Origin: Benincasa hispida
Lineage: Eukaryota; Streptophyta; Magnoliopsida; Cucurbitales; Cucurbitaceae
Assembly (NCBI RefSeq): GCF_009727055.1
Contig: NC_052354.1
Location: 54,845,713 to 54,909,712 of the forward strand
Direction: 5' to 3'
DNA: 64,000 bases
Position numbers and translations under genes: made by a program. The notes under the pieces were generated by a model. The model made no database searches and was not told where the DNA came from. It saw nothing but the letters and a program-made list of their open reading frames with translations. Positions 56,876-64,000 of the stretch are shown here, in pieces; position 1 is the stretch's first letter; every line of letters starts with the position of its first letter.

Positions 56876-57247
56876 AATTAGAAATTAAGGGGAAACTAAA
56901 CCAAATGTTAAGTCAATGCTCAATCAAATGTATTTCATACTCTATTATTTGATTCAACTAATCTATCTATCTAACTTTCCTATGTCATATTAATTAGCTC
57001 TAATTGGATTGACTTCTTCATCCATCTAGCTCTCCCTTGTGCATTAATTAATTTATCTACTCATCATCTAACTTTTTTTTTATCATATTAATTAGTTTTA
57101 TCTGCAGTTTTTATTAAGAAAATTCATTAGAAAAATGGTAACTTCTAGTGAGATATCATTAGAAAAATTATGTACCAATTGATCCAGAAACTTAAGATAG
57201 TAGGATATCAACACTTTAACTACTCTCTATTAATACAAGATCTCTTA
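56876..57247. other. Intergenic or element-internal AT-rich DNA
   Basis: The words CTATCTAACTTTCCTATGTC and CATCTAGCTCTCCCTTGTGC recur in diverged form. No gene was recognised. Confidence 0.35.
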
Positions 57248-57259
57248 CTTTGATACCAT
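57248..57259 (-). other. Copia-type primer-binding site relic
   Basis: The minus strand reads ATGGTATCAAAG next to a TG (57259-57260) that would be the LTR edge TGTTAAATTATC. No copia genes are recognisable beside it, so it is a lone relic. A tRNA-like phrase (CAGTTAGCATCTAAGTGTAC ... GGTTTGAATTCTCC) follows at 57355-57410. Confidence 0.4.
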
Positions 57260-57947
57260 GTTAAATTATCAATTCACTCACAAGCTTAAATTAATGAGTT
57301 TTAATTTAATTATAGCAACCATTAATAATAGGAGCCAATAAGAATATAACCCAGTTAGCATCTAAGTGTACTAATGACCACGAGATCTGTGGTTTGAATT
57401 CTCCAATCCTAGTTATTGTACTAAAAAATCATTTTAATAATAGGAGCCATCCACTCTCCTGATTCATATTTAATTTTCATAAATAAAATTGAATATGATT
57501 AGCTTCGGTTGAATCTTTTCTCGAGTTTATCATTTTTCCAGAAAAAAAAGAAAGAAAAAAGATTTTTCAAACCTTACCAACCTCGTTCACTAATTTTGTT
57601 TTTTTTATTTAATTTATCAATTTTTTTATTAAGATAATATTTGGATCCCTAATTTTTAAAAGTAATAACTTAGTCTCTATATTTTAAAATTGATTACGAT
57701 TTCATCAAATAGAAATGTGAGGTGGATGCCATCTAGATCCACATATACACATTAATATGCAATTTTGTACACATTATGGGTCGGTTCAATTTGAAAACAA
57801 AATAGATAAAAAATTTCTAAAATTTAAAATAATTAGGGTATGTTGAATAGTTGGTTTGATTCCCAATCGACGTCAAAATCAGTAACGTTGGATTTTTCAC
57901 ATTTACATTTCATTTTTCCATTTTTAAATAGATTTAATTAATTTAGG

Positions 57948-58235
57948 TCATGTTTGATAACCATTACATTTTTTGTTTTTCGTTTTTAAAAATTAAGCAT
58001 ATTTCCTTCTTATTTCTTATCATAATTTGCATCTTTCTAAAGTACAATACTTGAACTCTTAGTCAAATTTTAAATATAAAAATAAATTTTTAAAAACTAC
58101 TTTTTTCGATTTTCACATTTTGGGTTGGTTTTTAAACCATTGGTAAAAAGTAAAGAACAAAATGAAGAAATTTGGAGATGTAAGTAGTGTAAATAGGCTT
58201 AATTTTCAAAAAAAAAAAACAAAAAACAAAATCTC
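57948..58235. mobile_element. MITE of the GTAACCATTT family
   Basis: The element starts GTTTGATAACCATTACATTT and ends near TCTCGTTTGGTAACC, where the next copy begins. Interior blocks AAACCATTGGTAAAAAGTA and GTAAGTAGTGTAAATAGGC are shared with copies at 29788-30365. Confidence 0.55.
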
Positions 58236-58795
58236 GTTTGGTAACCATTTCGTTTTTCGTTTTTTATTTTTTAAAATTAAACTTATTTCCTCCCATTTCT
58301 TACAATAATTTGCATGTTTCTTAAATACAATATTTTAATTCTCAACCAAATTCCAAAAACAAAAACAAATTTTTAAAAGCTACAACCCCGTAACCATTTT
58401 TTTTTTTTTGTTTTTTAAAATTAAGCTTATGGACACTATTTCTATCTCCAAAAATTTTCCTTTGTTATCTACTCTTCATCAGTGGTTTAAAAAATCAAAC
58501 ATAAATTTGAGAACTAAATAAAGTAGTTTTCAAAAAGTTGCTTTTGTTTTTAGAATTTGGCTAATAATTACTTAAGAAAGATGCAAATTGTAAGAAATGT
58601 GGATGACATAGTCTTAATTTTCAAAAATAAAAATAAAAAATCAAATGGTTACAAAAATAAAAACAAAAAATCAAATGGTTATCAAAGATAGTCTACTTTT
58701 TTTAGTTTTCAAAATTTGGCTTAATTTTTTAAATTATTGAAAAAAATAGATAATAAAAGAAGAAATTTGGAGATGTAAGTAGTGTCTATCGACTC
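58232..58795. mobile_element. Clustered, partly truncated MITE copies
   Basis: A copy starting GTTTGGTAACCATTTCG at 58236 is cut off near 58385. A second in opposite internal orientation runs from GTAACCATTTTTTTTTTTTG (58389) to ATCAAATGGTTATC (about 58684), and a third partial copy extends to about 58795. They form a head-to-tail and head-to-head cluster with the preceding element. Confidence 0.5.
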
Positions 58796-58799
58796 ATGT

Positions 58800-59408
58800 T
58801 AGTTAATATCTCATGATTTTAAGTTAATTTCATGAGATGTTGAATAGAACTTGGAACTTGGAACACAAAAATTGATATTTTTAAAAAGTATATTTAAAAA
58901 AATTAGTATAAAATGTGGATGAAAATTTGAGTTTTTTTTATATAAAAAAAAAACTCTTACGATTGAAAAATTAAAATTCGTTTTGATAACCCTTTGAATT
59001 TTCTATTTTTGACAATTAATTGGTTCATAAACACTACTTTCAATCATAATTTTCTTTAGCTTTTTATTCATTTTCCACCATGTTTCTTAAATTTTTTTTT
59101 ATCACATTTGATTAGATTCAAAGAAATCTTTGAGAAATGACAAAAATGGATAAAAATGAACATAACTTTCCCAAAATAGAAAATTAACAAAATTTTAGGG
59201 CTAAATTAGATTAGTGAGTCAATCTAAAAGCTAAATGTGAATTGGTAAAAATTAATACTTCATCAAAGCTATTTTTAGGGTGGAAAAAAGAAAAATGTTG
59301 ACCCATAAAAAAAAGCAAAAAGAAAAAAAAAACAAACAAATCTAATTAAATAACGGTTTCAAGATTTAAAAAATTCGAATAACTTTAGATAAAGAAAAAA
59401 GATGAAGA
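58800..59408. other. AT-rich intergenic DNA
   Basis: No gene or bounded repeat was recognised, apart from A- and T-runs. Confidence 0.45.
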
Positions 59409-59733
59409 TGTTGAATGAGAAATTTTGGACCAATCACAAGTCACCACGTCGTTTACTAAATTAACGACGAATTTCTAAATCATTGACTTTGGGTCCAATT
59501 AGAAGTTGACACATATCCCGAATTGAATTGAAGACAAGTTTCGATGACGTCACGTGGATGAATCAGATGAGATTAAATTGGTCCAATTTGATATTACTAT
59601 TTGGGCTTAAAGTCCAAACTACAAAAAAAAATGTTGAATTGGACACAAATTCCAGATCAGACCCAAAACCAACTAATTGGGCCCAAGAGTCAGGCCCATG
59701 GACGAACCAAGCTCACGAAGCCAACCTGAGAAC

Positions 59734-59743
59734 TCTATAAATA
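59734..59743 (+). promoter_or_regulatory. LTR TATA box
   Basis: CTATAAATAG is a textbook TATA box and is conserved in inverted form at about 50244-50260 in the other LTR copy. Transcription would start about 30 bases downstream, so the minisatellite would be transcribed. Confidence 0.65.
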
Positions 59744-59839
59744 GAGAAGTTCTCTTCATTTGTAAGGGCAGCATTTTCTACACTTGGAAAACCCAGAGAG
59801 AATTCACTAACAAGCAGAGGACTCTCGAAAACTCCTAAA

Positions 59840-61015
59840 GCTATACTCCTATAAGGCAGAAGACCTTTGAAGACACAAATACTCTTCCAAGACTTCTACT
59901 CAAAGCTTCCAAGACTTCTGAAGCTGCACTCCTATAAGGCAGAAGACCTTTGAAGATACAAATACTCTTCCAAGACTTCTACTTCAAGCTTCCAAGACTC
60001 CTGAAGCTGCACTCCTATAAGGCAGAAGACCTTTGAAGATACAAATACTCTTCCAAGACTTCTACTTTAAGCTTCCAAAACTCCTGAAGCTGCACTCCTA
60101 TAAGGCAGAAGACCTTTGAGGATACAAATACCTCTTCCAAGACTTCTTACTTTCAAATGCCAAGAACTCCTGAAGCTGCAATCCTATAAGGCAGCAAGAC
60201 CTTTGAAGGCAACAAATACTCTTCCAAGATTTCTACTTCAAGTTGCCAATACTCCTGAAGCTGCACTCCTATAAGGAAGAAGACCTTTGAAGACACAAAT
60301 ACTCTTCCAAGACTTCTACTTCAAGCTTCCAAGACTCCTGAAGCTGCACTCCTATAAGGCAGAAAGACCTTTGAAGACACAAATACTCTTCCAAGACTTC
60401 TACTCCAAGCTTCCAAGGCTCCTAAAGTTGCACTCCTATAAGGCAGAAAAACTTTGAAGATACAAATACTCTTCCAAGACTTCTACTTCAAGCTTCCAAG
60501 ACTCCTGTCCTGCACTCCTATAAGGCAGAAGACCCTTTGAAGACACAAATACTCTTCCAAGACTTCTACTTCAAGCTTCTAAGACTCCTGAAGTTGCACT
60601 CCTATAAGGCAGAAAATCTTTGAGAATAAAAATACTCTTCCAAGACTTCTACTTCAAGCTGCCAAGACTCCTGAAGCTGCACTTCTATAAGGCAGAAGAC
60701 CTTTGAAGACACAAATACTCTTCCAAGACTTCTACTTAAAGCTTCCAAAACTCCTAAAGCTGCACTCCTATAAGGCAGCAAGACCTTTGAAAACCATTAA
60801 ATACTCTTCCAAGACTTCTACTTCAAGCTTTCAAGACTCTTGAAGCTGCACTTTTTAAGGCAGAAGACCTTTGAAGACACAAATACTCTTCCAAGACTTC
60901 TACTTCAAGCTTTCAAGACTCCTGAAGCTGCACTCCTATAAGGCAGAAGATCTTTGAAGACACAAATACTCTTCCAAAACTTCTACTCCAAGCTTCTAAG
61001 ACTTCTACTTCAAGA
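59840..61015 (+). repeat. Minisatellite: 14 units of 82-86 bases
   Basis: The GGCAGAAG (or variant) landmark occurs at 59855, 59938, 60021, 60104, 60190, 60275, 60358, 60442, 60524, 60608, 60691, 60774, 60859 and 60942. A unit reads roughly GGCAGAAGACCTTTGAAGA, CACAAATACTCTTCCAAGAC, TTCTACTTCAAGCTTCCAAG, ACTCCTGAAGCTGCACTCC, TATAA. Divergence between units is low but distributed, so expansion happened in several steps. The unit is not a multiple of three, and no ORF crosses it. Confidence 0.95.
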
Positions 61016-61246
61016 ACGTTTGGTGTTTTTCTTCTCCATGTCAAGCATATTCACCCAATTGAGAGAGAATCAGAGGATCAAATATTAGAGATCGAACCAC
61101 ATCGCATCAAATAAATTCCAACATCAACACCAACTCAAGTTCAACTCCACGAAACACGTTTCTTCGGAAACCTTGTGTGAACAAATTAACACGCCCAATG
61201 GGACCTCTCTACCTCTCATCTCTTTCTCAGCATTCAAATAAGCCAA

Positions 61247-62901
61247 ATGACACCTAAGAAGGTGGCATCCAAAGCTTCCTCTGCAAATGACTCATACAAG
61301 GGAGCGGTCACGGACCGCTCAAAAGAAATCACGCAAGAGCAAGAGAAGAGCTCCTCCATCGCCCACGACATCTTGAAACAAATGATGGAATCCCCACAAA
61401 GTGGGGTTGTCATCAAGGAAAACCTCTTGTTCGAGAACTCTATTTTCGCGCCCGACGGTCGGAAAGAGATTCATCGCCAGATGTGATTTCTGTAATGATG
61501 GCAGATGTGAAGGTGGAAGCGGCCATGGCTGAAATGGAAAGAAAGATTAACTTCCTGATGAAAGTCGTCGAGGAGCGAGACCACGAGATCGCTGCCCTGA
61601 AGGAACAAATGCAGTCTCGAGAGGCTGTTCAATCAAGCCTAGCACCCACGATGAAAGCAATCGACAAGGGGAAGACCGTGCTATAAGAAAGCCAATCGCA
61701 ACAGTCAGCCTCGGTGGCCTCTTTGTCAGTCCAACAACTACAAGACATGATCATGACCTCCATAAGAGTTCAATATGGAGGGCCGACCCAAAGCTCCTTC
61801 ATGTATTCCAAGCCATACATTCAGAGGATCGACAACCTGAGAATGCCTACTGGATATCAGCCCCCAAAGTTCCAACAATTCAGCGGAAAAGGCAACCCAA
61901 AGCAACACATCTCCCATTTCGTAGAAACGTGCAAAAATGCGGGAACAAGAGGAGATCTACTGGTCAAACAGTTTGTCAGAACCCTCAAAGGAAACACTTT
62001 TGACTGGTACACAGACTTAGAGCCTGAGGTGATTGACAGTTGGGAGCAACTTGAAAGAGAATTCTTGAATCGCTTCTACAGCACCAAACGCACTGTTAGC
62101 ATGATGGAGCTGACAAACTTCAAACAACGGATAGGGGAACCAGTCGTCGACTACATCAATCGATGGAGAGCTTTGAGTCTGGATTGCAAAGATCGACTCA
62201 CCGAGTTGTTTGCTACGGAAATATGCACGTAGGGTATGCACTAGGAACTTCTCTACATCCTATAAGGGATACAACCTCGTACGTTTGAGGAGCTGGCAAC
62301 ACGCGCTCATGATATGGAGCTGAGCATTGCTAATAGGGGAACTAAAGATTTCCTAGTCTCTGAAGGGAGAAAATACAAAAATGATGCCAAGGGCACTGAA
62401 AAGATCGTGGGTAGTGCCACAAAAGAATCTATGGTTCATGTGACCCCGCTGAAATTTTCCTCCAAAGGAAAACAAACAAAATTTGAAAGAAGGCACAATG
62501 AGGGCGAGAAGCATTGTCCAACTCTTAAAGAACGACAAGAGAAGGTTTATCCATTCCCTGACTCTGATGTGGCAGATATATTGGAGCAACTACTAGAGAA
62601 GCAACTTATTTAGCTACCGGAATGCAAGCGACTGGAACAAGAAGGAAAAATAGATGATCCTAACTACTGCAAGTATCATCGGGTCATTAGTCACCCAATT
62701 GAAAGGTGCTTCGTGTTGAAGGAACGAATTATGAAGTTGGCTCGTGAAAAGAAGATTAAGCTAGATTTGGATGAAGTAACTCAGACAAATCATGCTACAG
62801 TAGCGGTGACTTCACATGTTCCAATACTGTCTATGTCCCATGCTCAAAGACAAAGTCCGATCCAGTTTGGAGAATTCGAGCCTATAGTTGTTCGGTTCTA
62901 A
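61247..62901 (+). pseudogene. Ty3/gypsy gag, single frame broken by stops
   Basis: A first piece (61247-61486, MTPKKVASKASSANDSYKG) is followed after a one-base frame change near 61480 by one continuous frame, 61483-62901. It is interrupted only by in-frame stops at 61684-61686 (TAA), 62230-62232 (TAG) and 62611-62613 (TAG) and closed by TAA at 62899-62901. Features in order: a coiled-coil MAEMERKINFLMKVVEERDH; the gag core LRMPTGYQPPKFQQFSGKGN, WYTDLEPEVIDSWEQLEREF and FKQRIGEPVVDYINRWRAL; and a zinc-knuckle-like CKYHRVISHPIERC. Gag would assemble the particle. As far as I can judge, related elements have glutamine (CAA/CAG) where the first three stops stand. Confidence 0.8.
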
Positions 62902-63079
62902 CAAGAGATTGTAACAACAAATTCCGAAAAGAAAGATGAGTTTTTTTGAAGATGACAGCGAAGGGTGGATAATAGTGACTCATCGAAAGAGAAGACGACC
63001 AAACTCCACCCAAAAAGAGTTGCGTTCCTATTGAAGCTATAGAAGAAGAAACAAGACTCATAAAAAGAAAGGCAAAAAG

Positions 63080-63727
63080 ATGACACGGAAGCCTAAGCCT
63101 TCTAAGAAAGAAGACAAAGACTTCCCTCAATTCCGGCGGCCGACAACTTCGGTAGAATTTCTCCCAAAAAGCTTTCTCAATAATCATCTAGAGAAAGTAT
63201 CAGAATTTATTGCATGTCACACTGTCGGCATAGTGGAAGTCGACAATAATTATGTGACTACTGAAGAAGTCAACAACTCAGAAGAAATGAAGCAAAGAAC
63301 TTCTATCTTTGATCGTATTAAGCCTTCAAGTGCTCGATCTTCATTCTTTCAAAGATTGAGTATGGCCACAGTGAGAGAAGAAGACCAATGTCCAACTACT
63401 ACTTATGCTCGAACTTCAGCCTTTAAAAGGCTAAGTAAATCCACATCAAAGAAAGATCGACCTTCAACATCTACTTTTGATCGTCTCAAGACAACAAGCG
63501 ATCAACGTAAAGGAAGGATGAAAATCTTGAAGCCAACGTCATTCCATGAAGAAAACAATGACGAAAAGATTCACAGTCGTGTCCCTTCACGCATGAAGAG
63601 GAAATTTTCTGTTGACATAAGTACAGAAGGTTCCTTGATAGTGAAGCCAAAACTCATCATATTGATGAATCTTACAAATGAAGAGGATAATCAAAACCAT
63701 GATGAAATAAGAGCTTCTGAAGTTTAA
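63080..63727 (+). pseudogene. Gag-side linker ORF with RxSxFxRL repeats
   Basis: The 215-codon ORF begins after a frame change from the gag. It has a basic start (TRKPKPSKKEDKDFP), then four degenerate repeats: RTSIFDRIK, ARSSFFQRLS, ARTSAFKRLS and TSTFDRLK, then PSRMKRKFSVDIS. No aspartic protease motif (D-S/T-G), reverse transcriptase or integrase motif is present here. The ORF stops at 63725-63727 and non-coding sequence follows. It is probably the linker that separates gag from pol in related elements, with the protease removed. Confidence 0.6.
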
Positions 63728-63809
63728 ATGAAGAAGTTCTTCATCGCAAGAGCCTAAACTGCATGATGCTCCTAACCCGCATGAGTTTAAAATGTGAACG
63801 GCACAAAAA

Positions 63810-64000
63810 AAAAATTGTATGAACTACGTTACGACTTAATCCCTTTCATTATAAAGGGTACGTAGGCAACTTAAAGAAATTTAAGTTCAGCCGCGTATAA
63901 AAAGAAAAAATAATTCTCTTCGAACTACATTATGACTTGATCCCTATCATTAAGAAGAGTATGTAGGTAGTTTGAAAGAAACTTCAAGTTCAGTCCAGTT
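63810..64000 (+). repeat. Two diverged copies of a post-coding motif
   Basis: GAACTACGTTACGACTTAAT (from about 63819) and GAACTACATTATGACTTGAT (from about 63926) are each followed by CCC-T-TCATTA, then GTA-GTAGG and AAG-AA-TTCAAGTTCAG-like blocks. The motif is one that I associate with the 3' untranslated part of plant gypsy elements; the duplication spacing is about 107 bases. Confidence 0.6.

Larger units (their letters stand above)
59409..61184 (+). repeat. 5' LTR of the family Z element, 1.78 kb
   Basis: It begins TGTTGAATGAG and ends CTTGTGTGAACA. The short copy at 49913-50573 (inverted) shares both ends. The length excess over that copy is explained by the minisatellite at 59840-61015. 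The following AATTAACACGCCCAATGGGA resembles a degenerate primer-binding region of the 'TTGGCGCCCA' kind. The promoter is at 59734. Confidence 0.75.

Noticed and set aside
59840..61015. CRISPR-like repeat array
   Set aside because: The units are contiguous without unique spacers, lie in a plant LTR, and plants have no CRISPR arrays.
62017..62241. 74-codon minus-strand ORF
   Set aside because: It is the complement of the gag frame of the family Z element.
1..64000. Organelle DNA insertion or integrated virus
   Set aside because: No chloroplast or mitochondrial genes and no movement or coat-protein-like ORFs were recognised; all reverse transcriptase traces fit copia, gypsy or L1 elements.

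Overview
The window is nuclear DNA of a flowering plant, most probably a eudicot and plausibly a cucurbit. This rests on the AT-rich intergenic DNA, short GT-AG introns, plant-type genes, and dense Ty1/copia, Ty3/gypsy, LINE and MITE remnants. The family assignment rests on a general resemblance of the repeats and is an inference.

Only three host genes are convincing, all on the + strand. (1) A two-exon gene at 7,283-7,766 encodes a 126-residue protein with one N-terminal membrane segment and a basic RVHF motif. (2) A five-exon gene at 10,027-12,329 encodes a 175-residue DUF4050 / Gag1-like-clamp protein. (3) A two-exon gene at 24,287-26,951 encodes an EIN3-binding F-box protein (EBF1/EBF2 type, 661 residues), the F-box/LRR subunit that marks the ethylene transcription factor EIN3/EIL for degradation. 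A perfect EIN3-type site lies upstream of it and U-runs lie in its 3'UTR, as expected for the known ethylene feedback loop. An upstream ORF of 141 codons overlaps its coding start through the same intron.

Layout. 1-6.4 kb is a graveyard of gypsy LTRs, a copia gag remnant and an RNase H fragment. 6.4-12.4 kb holds genes 1 and 2. 12.4-24 kb is AT-rich intergenic DNA with MITEs, two of them with clean target-site duplications, and a tandem array of tRNA-like units. 24-27.7 kb is the EBF gene. 27.7-31.9 kb is intergenic with foldback elements. 31.9-45.7 kb is nested retroelements: a decayed gypsy element (-), then a copia element (-) split by a long LTR that is itself split by a third LTR carrying an assembly gap. 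45.7-49.6 kb is an L1-type LINE (+). 49.9-56.5 kb holds gypsy LTRs and a 2.14-kb solo LTR with a perfect 5-bp TSD. 56.5-59.4 kb is intergenic with MITEs. 59.4-64 kb is a gypsy-type element with a 14-unit minisatellite in its LTR and a decayed gag but no visible protease or reverse transcriptase.

The transposable elements account for most non-intergenic sequence. Their stops and missing catalytic residues fit C-to-T decay of methylated DNA. No CRISPR array, rRNA or convincing functional tRNA gene was seen.
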